64,000 nt of DNA, from contig JALNQF010000175.1 of assembly GCA_028456385.1 (NCBI GenBank), positions 28,591 through 92,590 on the forward strand, read 5' to 3'. The stretch comes from Ophiosphaerella korrae (taxonomy: Eukaryota > Ascomycota > Dothideomycetes > Pleosporales > Phaeosphaeriaceae). This document shows positions 37,367-50,195 of the stretch, in pieces. Below the pieces are notes generated by a model. That model had not been told where the DNA came from, made no database searches, and saw only the letters and a program-made list of their open reading frames with translations. The position numbers and the translations under genes were made by a program. How positions within the stretch are numbered: the first letter of the stretch is position 1; the number at the start of each line of letters is the position of its first letter.

Positions 37367-40300
37367 TCAAGCTGATGCATTGACAGTTGCCTTCCTGATC
37401 TGACTATTCTTCGTCACAAGCTGTGCAATAACCAGTACTGACTTCCCGCTCATCAACTCAAAAACCGGCACATCCGCCACAAACTCCTTCGTGATCCAAT
37501 TGCGAATCTCTACTGCAACGAGCGAATCAACCCCGTATAGATGTAGAGGTTTATCTGCATCTACATCTTCTGGGGAGATGGAAAGCGCACGTGCTAACTT
37601 CCTCGCAAGTGACTCAACGACGATACGGTCCATCTCTTCTACATTCTCAGCTTGCTGGAATAGTGCTGTCGAGCTCATACCATTCGCTTGTGAGGAGCCG
37701 CTCGATGCCGCTTCTACTTGAGTGAAGTAGGCGAAGAGCGATCGATGCATATGTTCCAAAGGCATAGTGCCATCTTCGAGGATGAGGCCTGCCGGCGTAG
37801 CAATACCCATCGTGACCTGACCATCCTCTGTAGAGTTATGTGAGCGATGATTAGGGTCGCACAGTATATCCATGAGTGAGAGGAATTCGGCTTCCTCTAT
37901 TGCTTTCAAACCTTGGTACTTCCCCAAAGTCTTCTTGACTCCTTCATTTTCTGCAACATAGCCTATTGTACTCAATGGTCCGAGGTCAACAGACGCTGCT
38001 CTTTGTCCCTGGCGTTTTCGAAATCGGCATAATGAGTCTTGAAACGTGCAGCCCGCCGCGTAGTTGGATTGGCTAGCATTGCCAAGAACACCAGCTACGG
38101 ACGAGAGTAGAATGAAGAATTCCAGGTCAGAGGGGAGTAGCCTATGGAGGTTCCACGACGATTTGACCTTTGAGCTGATGGTAGTTTGCCATTGCGCACG
38201 TGTCATGTTGTCAAAAACCGAATCTTGTAGAACCATAGCCGCATTTATGCACCCACGAATTGGTCCCATGATTGGTGCACACGCATCAAGTACCGTCTTC
38301 AAGGAACTTGCATTGGATACGTCGCAGCTAGGCGTCACTACTGCAACGCCCAATTTTGTGAGCTCGCTCACAACCCGAATGGCGGCTTCGCTTTGAGGTC
38401 CGGATCTTGAGGGGACGATCAATTGCCTCGCACCTCTCGAAACCATCCAGCGGAGGATAGAGCGTCCAACACCCCCTAAACCTCCAGCCACTAGGTATGT
38501 CGCATCATGGTCGAACTTCCACGTCAGATGATTAATAAGACTTTTCTACGATGTGTTAGCCAAAACTTAGTGTGAGGAGGTTTGGGAAGCCTACTCGAAC
38601 TATGTCGGAGTGCTCGAGTGTAACAATGATGCGTCCCGAGCTTTTACCGCTTTGCAAAAACCGAAAAGCACCTTCGATGGCCGATACAGGGAACTGGTGT
38701 AACGGCTTTGGACAGTACAAGGTTCCTTGCTTAACCAAATCCATAGTTTTGTGGAACAACGCTTTCGACAAGTCTTTCCGATGATAATCGAGGTGACGAA
38801 GGTCCACTGCAGAGAAGGTGCGGTTGTTTGCAAAGCTTGCCATCGGCAATGGAGCATTTGCATGGATATCGGCCTTGCCTATCTCGATAAATCTACCATA
38901 TGGAGCAACGCATTCCCATGACGATTTCAAACCCTCACCTACTAGTGAATTCAGCACTACATCTACTCCGTATCCATTGGTTGCTCGCATGATACCTTGT
39001 ACGAAGCTCAGGTCTCTAGAGTAGAAGATATTAGAAGCCGGAATGCCGTACTCATCGATGAGTAGCTGCTTTTTGTGATCGTAACCGACAGTGGCAAATA
39101 CTTCGGCGCCGAGCATCTGGGCAACTTGTATTGCGACCTGTCCTGTACCGCCTGACGCTGCATGAATGAGAATCTTTTCTCCCATTTGAAGACGAGCTAC
39201 GTCAACGAGGGAATACCAGGCGGTTATTACTGGGTTGATGACTCCACAAGCCTCCTCGATAGAAAGGTGATCCGGAATCTTGAAGGCATTTGTCTCATCA
39301 CAGTGCACGTATGTCCGCATGCAACCGAACATCGATGTGCACACACGATCTCCAGGGCGTAGTTGGGTGCATTGAGAACCTACTCTCTTCACTACACCGG
39401 CAGAATCTGTGCCGAACTCGTTTTCGTCCAGCCGGCCTAGCGCACCGAATACATCGCGGAAGCCAACCGCCCAGGCCTTAGTCTCAATTTCGATCTCTGT
39501 TGGCCCAAGTTCGTTGTGGTGCTGGACTTCGATGAAGCACAGCGATTCGAGAGAGCCTCGCGTGCCAACGTGCAGTTTAAGAGGCGGTCCTGGGATCCAG
39601 GGTTCGTGCTTCATTTCTGGGGTGATAAATGCGTTTAGCTCTTTGTTAAAGTCAACATCCAAGACTAGACGACCAGTCAAAACCTTTCCATCTCGGACGA
39701 TATACTCAAGCTCTGGTGACTCTTCTTGAAATGCAGATCGAAAGACCTTTACGATATGTCCCTGGTAGGCTTGGAAGTCAGAAGTTTCATTTTCCAGAGT
39801 GAGAGAGATGATTCTCTTGCTGTTGTTTTCGGCTCGTATCACCCTGAGCAAACCATCCTTGATACTGGTGCGAGGGAATGATTGCTGCGACATGGATGAT
39901 GCAGTCACCCATAGCAGTTGTTGGGAATTTTGTACCCAGGTTTGGATCAATCGGAATGTATTATCGGACGGCTCAGCCAAGATTGATCCTTCCATATCTG
40001 CGAGAAACAAGACTTGGTCTGTCCGACAAACATCCGCGTCCGCAATCTGCGAGAGAGTAAATATGGCCGGCTGGTAAGCGTCTGAATCAAATACTCCGCT
40101 CAATAGCGCTGATGCCAGGCGTTTTTGTTGTTCGTCACCGTCATTGATGACGATGAGGACCCTTGAGATTTCGGTCACTGCGGGAGATAATCTATACGCA
40201 GTGGAAGTGATGATGCTCACGTAATTCGCTCTTTCATCTTCATAATCCTTGATGACCAGATCGTTTCCAGAGAATCCAGTATCTTTGAGTAACATATCCC

Positions 40301-43300
40301 ATTCCGCCACTGTGATTGTGGGACACCATGTACGGGACTTTTCTTCGGCACACCACCAACCAGGGAGCACACCAAATCCAAAGCTCATGGCAAAACATTC
40401 TGGGCTTTGAGTAATTTCTAGGAAGACGAGCTGGCCGCCGGGTTTTAGTGCACGTCGAAGATTGCGCATAGTCCCGGCTAAATCCTTGGTGACATGCAAC
40501 ACGCTGCCTGCAAGAATCATATCACAAGACCCTGGCTCGATACTCGCACCAATTTCACTTTCAAGATCGAAAGTTTTGAAGTTCATGCGGGTACGGAAAT
40601 CCGCGAAACGCTCGCGTGCGCCTTCGAAATAGGCCGGCGAAATATCGGTGTAGATATACTCGCGGAAAGCAATGCCTCCAGTGCGCTGTTCTATTCGATG
40701 CAGCATTTTTAGAATCTGGTTCGTCATGCCACCAGTACCTGCGCCGACCTCGAGGATCTTTTGATCAGGATTTTGATGAACGGCTAATTTGAGATAAGAG
40801 AATAACTTTTGGTTGCATGTACGACTGAAGAATGCATCATAAAGGTCTTGGGCTAGCGGTGTCGTAAAGAGGAGGTCAAGCGCATCGGTCTCACCGCGAA
40901 CAATGGAAGTGAGATTATGCAGGACATCAACGTAAAGCCTCCAGGATGGTCGAATCTCTCGTAAACGTTCAAGCTCTAAGATGAGTTGTTGCTCGCTGAA
41001 CTCATCTACAGTCTTGCTTGGTGTTTGGAGAAGTTGCCTTTCAACCCAGGATACGAATTTCTTGAAGTGCTCTGGTGTTTGTGGTTTGATGGATTCTTGT
41101 AGCTCAGGAAGGATACGCTGGAGACGGGCGCGTATAGCATCTTCTAATGAGATGCAATATTCGATTGCCCAGGTTTCATCATTGATACTCCCTAATGCAC
41201 AATATTCATCGAGTTGCTGTGTGGAGAGTTGGGACAGTAACGGCTTCCAGTCAATGCTGTGGAGTAGCCGCTTCTGTATGTTGCCTGTCTGTGACTTGGC
41301 GGCAACGGCTGACATGCCAACGTGTTTAGCGTGGCAAAGAAGGGATCCAGCATCACTCAATGCCGTGATAGAACAGTTGAGCCCAGTAGACGACATATTC
41401 AGCTTGGACTGGGCCATTATCTGGACCGCGCTGGTTTGCGGATGCTGCCATCCTGTTGCGGATACCCAAAGATCACGCAAATGACTCGGAATAAAAGTCG
41501 AAAGAGACTGTGTCATACCTCTTGAGGGGGCTGTACAACATAGTTGCAGGCAGTTGTCGAGCACAGTTGGATGCACCACACCCTCATAAGGCTCTTCCGA
41601 GTTTTCAACACGTGCTACACAGAGCTCATCTCCGTTCCAGAAAACATCTTTCGAAAGTGCGAAAGTCTCGCCATAATGAAGGCCTTGCATGTCCAGCCAT
41701 TCGTAAAAATCTTGCTGAACAACATGCTTGGTGCATGAACGCTTTGCCTCTTCGAAGCTGCTGGAGTACACCTCTTCTGTTACGCGCGCTTCGTGCCCTC
41801 TGTCAACCTCAGATGGGTTACTATCTCTAGGATTTGCGTGAACAGTTGCGTTAAAACACTCAGTCCAGCTTCCATCCTCGCTAATAGAGAATATAATGAC
41901 CTCGAAACGCAGGGCCTCTCGCTCGTAGGCCTGTTTAACAACACGCAATTGCGTTATAACCTCAGTCTTTTTCTCAGACTGCACGAAAATGGGGCTCGAA
42001 AACGTGGCTTCCTTGACGAGATATCCAGAGAGCGTTTTCTGTGATTGCACTGATTGCTTTACGGCTTCCAGAGCCATGACGATCATTCCAGCCGCTGGAA
42101 ATACTATGATCCCATCTACAACATGGTCGGCAATCCAAGGTGTCTCTTGGATGCTCAGCATTTTACGCCATCGCGGTTCAAGTGGGTTCCAATCGGTGGC
42201 ACGAATCCCAAGTACGCTCCTTGGAGCAGCGCCACGCATGCGCCAGTCACGGCTTAATCGGCTTTCGTACCAATACCGCTGACTGCGGTCGAATGGGTAC
42301 TTTGGCGCATCTGCAAGTACCGTAGCGGGGCCTGTGTTGACAGTATGCTGGTTTACCACAGTGATGGAGACGGGGTAGCCGCGAGTGAAGAGGTGGCCGG
42401 CCAACTCCATTGTCGTCTTCAGGGGCGGAAGTTGCTTTGACAAGACAGAAACGTACTTGAACTCCCTGTAATTTGGCAATTGGTTTAATGTTTCAGTTAC
42501 AGGTCGCCGTAGTGTACCGTGTGGGCCGACTTCGATGTAGTTCGATATCGTTTTAATGCCGTCCAATTTGGGGGCCGCTTTGGCAAGATACTGTAACGCA
42601 TCAATAAAGCGTACTGGGGAAGTCAAGTTGTCGGCCCAGTATTGTGCCATTGGCAACTCCATCACAGTGATCTTTTGGCCAGTGACCGAGGAGACCATCA
42701 ATGTTGCGTTGGAGTTCTGTTCTGGCTTGCTAAGATTATCTAGACAAGAAATGTACTCTGGCGCTATCCCGCGCATTACTGAGGTATGATATGCAATTCC
42801 CGTCTTGAGGATTTGCGCAAATATGCTGTCGCCATCCAAATGATATTTCAGAGCATTAATATCGGCTTCAGACCCAGCCAAAGTCACATTTGAAGGACTA
42901 TTGACGCAAGCAACATGAAGATCTGCACCTGGAAGATATTTGTCGATGTAAGCACGTACCTTTCCTTCTTGGAGATTTGCGGACATCATCGCCCCTTGTT
43001 TAGTTGATGCTGTCAACTGCGCAGCCAGTTGACCACTCAACCTTCCTCTATGGTAAGCAACTCTACAAGCGGATTCGAGAGATAATGCGCCAACAGCATA
43101 TGCTGCCGCAATTTCGCCAGAGGAATGACCAACGACAGCCGTCGGAAAAATATTAAAGCTCTTCAGTAGCTCGAATAGTGCTATTTGAAGCGCGGTGCAT
43201 AAAGGCTGACTGAATTGTGGAAGGTTGATGCCTTCTCCGCCTTCGATCTTATCTGGTATCATCAATGAGCTATGATTAAATTGTGCAGAGGGCAAATAAT

Positions 43301-45619
43301 CATACCAAATAGTGACCACTCAGCCCCAAGCGCCTGGAATGCACTATTACATTCGGCTAGGGTGGAAAAGAAAATTTGGTACCTGATCAACTCAAGCCCC
43401 ATTTTAGCATACTGAGCGCCTTGGCCAGTGAATATAAAACACAGCTGCGTCTCCATCGATGATCGCACACAGTCCAACTTTGGCAGGCCGATGCTTTCAG
43501 AAGAGAGGTTAGCATCTGCAATAGCGAATGATCTCATCTTCATCATGTCTCTGCGTGCTGCAAGTGTATAGGCAAGCTTTTTTAGCTTTTGGGGAGAGCT
43601 GGATATGCTTTCATCATAGTAGGTGCTATATTGTTGATGGATTCGTTTTAGAGCTGCTTCGTCTCGAGCTGTAAGGACCAGGAGCTGGCAGTTTGATGGA
43701 CCTGTGCCGTTAGTTTCATGCCCGTGGTTGGTTTTTGAACTAGGCATATCGTTTGGTGGATGTCCCGTCCCATTGACTGACGAAAGCTCCACACCATTTA
43801 TGGTAGCTGGAGTCGCACCATTGGTTATTGGGGTTGGTGTGGTGTCCATTTCGAAGCTGGCTCTATTGGTACTTTCACGTAAAGGTGGTTCTATTTTCGT
43901 TACACCATTCTGGTAATCTCTATTTGGCGTTGCTGGCACCGCAAGTTCACGTGTTCCAAGAACATGAAGGCCATTTCGAGCATTTAGCACTTCCAATGTA
44001 TGGTAAGCATCGTCCAGAATAACATGGGAATTGGATCCACCAAACCCGTATGACAAGACTGATATTCGACGCAAGCCTCTATCCGGCCATGGTGTACGAG
44101 ATGTCGGGACCTTGTAGCTGTCAGTTACACACAATCAGGAATGATCCATAACATTACCTGGATGTTATTCCGTTTTGCGTTGATCTTTGTGTTCAATTTC
44201 TCGAACAAAGCATTCGGTGGAATGATGCCTTTCTCGAGTATGAGAATGGATTTAGCAATCCCTGCCAACCCACTTCCGCCCCCAAGGTGCCGATGTTTGC
44301 CTTAACGGACCCACTGTTTGCAATCAGTGATTAGCGCATGCATCCGAAAAATCTAGGAAGTTGACTTACACAAAAAGAGGCGCTGTGGGAGAACGAGCAC
44401 TCCTGAAAACTGCACCAAGAGCTCTCATCTCGGCTGTGTCACCGACCTGTGTTCCAGTGCCTGAATTTTCAGTTTAGCGGCAAGTATTTAAATCTTGTTG
44501 TAAAGGGAATAACTAACCGTGAGCCTCTACATAGCGTGTTGATTCGAACCCAAGACTGCAATTCCGGTACACTTGCCGAATGAGCTTTTCTTGAGAGGCT
44601 GAGCTTGGCTGGGTGATTCCTGGCGTACGGCCATCTTGATTTGATCCGGTTCCTCGAATGACAGCACGGATATTATCTCCATCTGAGACTGCATCAGATA
44701 GCCTTTTAAGGACCATGACTATCACGCCTTCGCCTCTGCTATACCCATTAGCGCGCTCGTCGAAACTGTGGCAGATACCATCAGGTGATAGCATGTTCAT
44801 GTTACTTAGGTATAGTGAATACTCAGGATCTAGCATCAGGCTAGATCCTGCAACAAGAACCTTATTTGTAGATCAGCATGCGTTTACAATAGGATATATG
44901 TTGGATAAACTAATTACCATGGAGCTATGTCCCAATCGAAGAGACTGGCAGCCAAGGTCTACAGCGGTCATACTTGAGGAACAAGCAGTATTCAGTTGCA
45001 TATTGGGACCTTTCAAGTCAAAGTACCAACCCAGTCTATTAGCCAAGATGGAGACAGATACGCCAGTCGCAGCATTAACCGGTGCGTCATCCGGGTCTTT
45101 CGCGATTGTTCTGTGGTAATCACTTTCCATCGAACCTACAAACACACCCGCCTCAGTCCCCGCGATACTTTCAACTGGTATACCGGCTGATTTTATTAGA
45201 AAATCGGTGAAAAGCATGCACCAAAGCCAAACGGGGTTTCACCATACCATTTTCAAGTGCATGATACGTCGTTTCCAACAACATCCGCTGTTGTGGATCC
45301 ATCGTCGAAGCTTCTTTTGAAGAGATCGAGAAGAACGGAGCATCGAAGTTGGCAAGATCTTGGTTAAGGAAATGCCCTCCAGCGGACGCCAACTGTCATT
45401 GTGTTAGAATGTTTGATGTTGGTTTTTCAAAAGAGCATCATGTCTTACGGGATTGAGTGGAGCATTTTGCGACCTAGCGAAGGCATCGATATTCGCTCTC
45501 GATTTCGGCCATTCTGTCATGAGACTCTTGCCTTGTTCGAGTACTTCCCAGAAACTGCATTCATCCTCAACGTCCTGTGGGAGCTTGAATGCAAGTCCAA
45601 CAATAGCTGTGGGCTCCAT
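37367..45619 (-). CDS. Highly reducing type I polyketide synthase, with an apparent KS frameshift
   Basis: Iterative fungal PKS of about 2,600 aa in nine exons: 45619-45449, 45392-45248, 45186-44918, 44860-44518, 44460-44370, 44313-44158, 44110-43306, 43252-38595, 38545-37367. Domain order is KS (Cys codon 44,983-44,981 in TACSSS; EAHGTGT across the exon 4/5 join), AT (GHSSG, ~43,120), DH ([10 protein letters not shown] ~42,120; Asp in HPTVLDNC ~41,555), C-methyltransferase (LEVGAGTGG ~40,750), ER ([11 protein letters not shown] ~39,140), KR (VAGGLGGVG ~38,480; SQSNYAAG ~38,060), ACP (GVDSL ~37,530). No thioesterase, carnitine acyltransferase or NRPS part follows, so a separate enzyme must release the chain; the adjacent oxoamine synthase is the obvious candidate. 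Exon 6 is one base short of keeping frame, at the third catalytic KS motif (44,286-44,290). All other joins are in phase, so the break is recent or an assembly error. Confidence 0.92.
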
Positions 45620-46431
45620 GATGAAACGTAACCAAGAAGTAAATAAAACTAGAGAAACTTAATCTGATAATGAGCAGCCCTTTATAAACTACACGAAGAG
45701 AGTACTTGGTGTTTTACAAATTATTAGGAGGGCACTGCTATGAATTTAACTTTTTGAAAAAGGTATCTTATTTCAGACAACGGGGTCCAAATGATAGCAA
45801 ACTTTGAGGCACGGTCTAGCTTTGGAGTATCTCTAGTTGATTGGAGGTGCCTAGATAGCTTGTGTTCCGTAGGCTTTCACTATGCCACATTCTTATAACA
45901 TTAAGCGAGACGTCAATGATACTACGTATACACCCGTCAGCAACTAGACTTTGCAGTCAGCAGCCACTATCTACTTTATCATGAGGGGTTAACGTCATTC
46001 ATCGTGAGCTATACTTTACGCTTATATGCCTAGCATCATTTAGGAAAGTGGCGAGGCGTATTTTGCACTAGGCAACGGCGCCTCGCGTGCCAATCAACTG
46101 GAGGATATACAGTATAGGCTATTCTTACAATGGGTCTCCGCGGTACTATGGAGTCACGCTAAAAAAACGCGTTCCTTGTTAAAAGTGATAAATATAGAAT
46201 TTCAATTTCGATTTTCGTCGGCATATTGGCATTCGGCACATCACCGTGTATTCACATGCGTGGCCTTAGCTGTCATTGAACATGTGAAGCCGGCTCGTAT
46301 CTTAGAGTCTAGATTTGGCCTTAAATGTTACCTTTGTGGTTGCTGTTCTATTGAAGTAATCGTAGCGTTTAGAATATCGAATAAAGCGTAAAAGAACTGG
46401 AGGAGAAGCAAAATAACTATATTTACACATG
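45620..46431. promoter_or_regulatory. PKS upstream region
   Basis: About 810 bp between the PKS start and the stop codon of the oxoamine synthase gene. It is slightly AT-rich and holds only short open frames. It must contain the PKS promoter. I could not pick out a convincing binding site for a cluster regulator, and no transcription-factor gene is seen in the cluster. Confidence 0.5.
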
Positions 46432-47984
46432 CTATATCATCCCAAAGCCATCTAGCCCCTCCCGCTTCATCCAAACATACACTTCTCTAGCCGCCTTTGT
46501 GACTTTCTCTGCAGTGTTATCCTCTTCAATTGCCATTATCTCTTCAACCCATATGAAAATCTGTTCCACCAAGCCCATCACCTGTGCAGTGGTATTCTCC
46601 GCATGAAATGTGAGTCGGAGACGGCTCTCACCAGTAGGCACTACTGGGTACTTTACAGGGAGTACAAAGAATGATGCGGAAACGAGGTGCATGAAAATCC
46701 AGTAAATATACTTCTCCCGAGTCCAGATTGTAACAATATGTGTGAGGAAGGGACGTTCTTTCCAGCCATTTACAAGCGGTACGTTAAGCAAACCCTTCTT
46801 CTGAGCAGCTGGCCAGAGAGGATGTGAGGTCAGGGTTTCGAAAAAGGTTCTGGCGAGAGATTGAACACTCTCTTGTCCCTAAATTCATATTAGTATTTGG
46901 TAGTGCGCCTTTGTCATTTTATTTGCTTGCCTTGAGTGCCTCTAGAGTACCCAGCAGCCTATGCCCAGCCCGGATCGCTGCGACAAATGGAAATGATGGC
47001 GCTGCGGAGTATATAGCAGGACGCGCGAAATTTATCAGTGCCGAAATGACGATGCTGTTGCAGAGTATGATTCCTGTATAGATATTATTAGCTTTGGGAA
47101 GGATAGCAAAGAGATGTCTTACCTCCACAGGCACCCATCGTCTTCGAATAAGTATGTAAACGCACTGCAATGTCTACCTCCAAGCCCAGCTCGCACACGA
47201 GTCCTGTACCGTTTGGCCCAATCAGCCCGGCACTATGCGTTTCATCTACCACGAATTGGATATTCCCAAGGCCTCCTGACACCTCTTGTGCTATATCAAC
47301 AAGCTCAAGCAGAGGGCACACATCGCCTTCCATGCTATACACAGACTCGACTGCCACGAGTATAGTACGCCGACCCTGTTTGATCATAGGTTGACTTTCC
47401 AAGATCGAAGTCAAAGTATTGCGAAATGACCCGAGATTGTTGTGCTGAAACTCCATTTTCTGAATTGCAAGACTACGCTCCATGCCCTCATGAGTGGAAG
47501 CATGCACTAAGCTGTCGTACACAATTACATCGCCTGGTCTCGGGAGCGCAGACCAAACCATAACGTTTGCGTCAAATGCTGAGTTAACGATCAATCCTTG
47601 GTCGGCTCCATGGTATTTCGCGATCTCCAACTCAGTTTCTTCGATGTACGGATAATTCCCCTCCATGACTCTTGATCCACCAGCGGCAACGCTGAAATTA
47701 GGATAGCGACTTAATTCATCAAGAAAGCTTTTGCGAATCAGGCCAGTGGTATTCCAGGAAAGATAGTCGTTTGAGCAAAAGTCAACAGCATCGTTGGTTT
47801 GCCAGTTGCTGTGAACTATAGAAAATAGACTCTGGATCGCGCGACGCTTGTCCAGCGCTTCTTCGACATGATGATAGAAGGATGGAAGATTTTTGGTAGA
47901 GTTTGACTGGATTTGCTGGACCTTGATTTGTTTCTTGACGATTTGCTCCGTATTAAAACTTCGCTTTTCGCTGCTAGAGTCCAT
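46432..47984 (-). CDS. PLP-dependent alpha-oxoamine synthase, probable polyketide release enzyme
   Basis: Fold-type I PLP enzyme that condenses an amino acid with an acyl thioester, losing CO2, to give an alpha-amino-ketone (family of KAPA synthase and serine palmitoyltransferase). Three exons, 47984-47123, 47073-46931 and 46878-46432, give 483 aa. Features are the DFCSNDYLSW start of the core, SVAAGGSRVMEGNYPYIEETE, DSLVHASTHEGM, the cofactor-binding Asp and His in VVDETHSAG, and the PLP lysine in TYSKTMGACGG. The second intron uses a GC donor (GCAAGC at 46930, branch TACTAAT, TTTAG). No transmembrane anchor is visible. It lies in the same direction as the PKS, just upstream. Fum8 in fumonisin-type pathways releases a PKS chain this way, so the same is inferred here; an alternative is a biotin-pathway BioF homologue. 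Confidence 0.85.
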
Positions 47985-48508
47985 TATACCAAGCCGAAAA
48001 TAGGGTTGCGTGGTGGTGAGACGAAAAGGTGAGGTATGTTCAAGTGTAACCTTGGAACTACATCATATGTGCAGGCATCATTATCGCAAGGTAGATCACT
48101 CGCCTCCAGCTGCACAGCCCAAACTGCTAGGTAAAAACAATGTTATCAAGCGCTAAATATTTAATGCTGGACAACCCCAAGTGAGACAAGGTCCGGGGAG
48201 TTTCTCATTGGTTGCCTGCAAGGTATGTCAGCTTTGCATTCCAATAAGCGCTACACCCAATGTCGAGACGTAAATTGCCCTAATACCGCATGCTATTATC
48301 ATACCTCCCGGCCGTATATGCAGTTTTCTTACAGTCCCACCCTCCTTCGCTTCGCTGCTTCCCTTTCCCCTTCTATTGGTTTTCCATAGATACTGGGTAT
48401 ACTGCCTGTTCCCTACCATGCGTGAGACATAAGCCTCGTTTCCAACCCTCTTTCCAAAGCGCTGTATTAAACACAACCCACCGAAATCTACAGCGCCGCT
48501 TTCGCGAG
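47985..48508. promoter_or_regulatory. Divergent promoter region, oxoamine synthase and Pth11-like receptor
   Basis: The two genes start 524 bp apart on opposite strands, suggesting shared control. The + side is pyrimidine-rich (about 48,290-48,390). No specific operator is claimed. Confidence 0.5.
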
Positions 48509-49864
48509 ATGGTAAATGCGACCTTTGAAGCTTTCCTGCTGGAGGGTGCGATGGATCCCCCGCCAGGCGTGATGCCAGATTTCGCTAATCCTGGCGGAAG
48601 CCATTCACTTGGATTTGGCATCGTCATTGCAACTTCTGTAATCGCAACGATATCTGTCGCGGCCCGATTGGTGAGCAGCACTATGGCCAAGAAGTTTGTA
48701 CTCGAGGACTTCTTAATGGTAGCAGCATTAGTATGTAGTCAACACTAAAAATTCCACAGCTCAGGGTTCTCATAAAAAGGTTTAAATGCTAATCGATGCC
48801 AAAGGGAATCTTCGCCGGAAACCAATACATGTCTTGGGGCCTCTGCGCTTGGCCAGGAGTTTGGGTACACCAATGGAATGTGCAGAACAAGACTCTCATT
48901 AATTTCCTCCATGTAAGTTCCTGTTGTCTATTCATTTCCACTGTTTCTAGAGCCTATACTGATATTGATCAGGGCTCTCATCTTGGTGCCGTTTACTATG
49001 GACCCATAGCCATGTGCATTAAAGTCGCTATCCTAACCAACTGGCTTCGCATATTCGTTCCAAAAGGTGTGCGCAACGCCTTCTACTGGATACTCCATAT
49101 ATTGATCTGGACCAACATCGTTTATTATACCGTCACGACCTTGACCGAAGTCTTCCGCTGCTGGCCACGAGAGAAGATTTGGAACCCCTGGTATAAAGGG
49201 GGAACATGCTCTGTTGACATATTGGGCCAAAATCTCGCGACTAGCGTCTTGAATTTCATTTCGGACTCAATCATCCTCGCTATCCCGCAATGGATCATTT
49301 GGCGTCTTACCCTCGCGCGCAGCCAGAAGTTTGGCATATCACTACTTTTCGTAATTGGTATTGGGTTCGTAAACTCCTAAATTCTCATTGTATATACCGG
49401 GCTAACATCTTGTGTAAAGTGCCTGGACTATGGGCGTTGTCCGAACAGTGTACTTTGTTAAGTTGCTTCATTCTGAAGACGTGACTTACCAGATGACTGG
49501 AGTCGCTCTGTGGACTCTTTGGGAAGTTGCAACAGGTTTCCTCATTATGGGTATTCCTGCATTCCCCAGAGTTGCTAAAGCCGTTCCAATACCTGACTCT
49601 GTCTTGACGTTATTCCGTTCGCGGTCGGCCAGCAGTGGGCAGAGTGGGTCATCCAGTCCAAACAAATGGCACGTCATGTACAAGCCGAAGTCTCGAAGAC
49701 GGCACAGCGTCTTCGAAATTGGAAGCGAGCTGAACTCTCATGATTTGGCATCGATTGATAGCGCCGCTCATATGACAAGCAGCACAGAAGCAACGAGAGA
49801 GCCAAATATGGTGCATGCTCCGACGAAGGGGAATACTCAGATCAGTCATTTTCAAACTGTCTGA
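48509..49864 (+). CDS. Pth11-like / rhodopsin-domain seven-helix membrane protein
   Basis: Integral plasma-membrane protein of the fungal family that includes Pth11-type receptors. Four exons, 48509-48730, 48805-48912, 48973-49364 and 49420-49864, give 388 aa. The N-terminus has the family's PPPGVMPDFANP, then seven predicted hydrophobic helices, one extracellular loop with Trp/Cys (WGLCAWPGVWVHQW), and a soluble Ser/Lys-rich cytoplasmic tail of about 100 residues. The first intron ends at CCAAAG just after a branch GCTAAT; the third uses donor GTTCGT, which fits GTNNGT. Cluster members of this family may sense the product or a host signal, but that is inference. No CFEM domain is present. 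Confidence 0.82.
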
Positions 49865-50195
49865 GATGTTTATTCAAGGAAAGATTTGTATACCAATGAG
49901 ATAATGAAGTGATTCTCAACGCATGCAGTTAGTTTTCTTTGATAGCGTTTGCGAAGAGAGTTTGTGCGACCTTGCATTCCCGGCGTTACGGCACGGCGTA
50001 GTGCCTTCTGGTCCGTGCGACCATGGTGTATATATAGACATGACCTGCGGATGACGACCCATAGCCTTGCGAGATTTTTCCACAAAGCAAACAGCGCGTG
50101 ATTTTCTCCTATTTACATTAGATTCATCACTAAAATTGTGTGCCCTACATAACGTCGCTAACCGCCGATTCTACACCGCAACACCACTCTGCATC
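49865..50195. promoter_or_regulatory. Promoter region of the acyltransferase gene
   Basis: About 330 bp between two plus-strand genes. A TATATATAG box lies at about 50,029, roughly 165 bp before the start codon at 50,196. Nothing else is seen. Confidence 0.45.

Noticed and set aside
44135..44512. Extra intron explaining the PKS frame break
   Set aside because: The frame required after the break has a TAA just upstream of it, and any acceptor within the block would delete the conserved KS motif.
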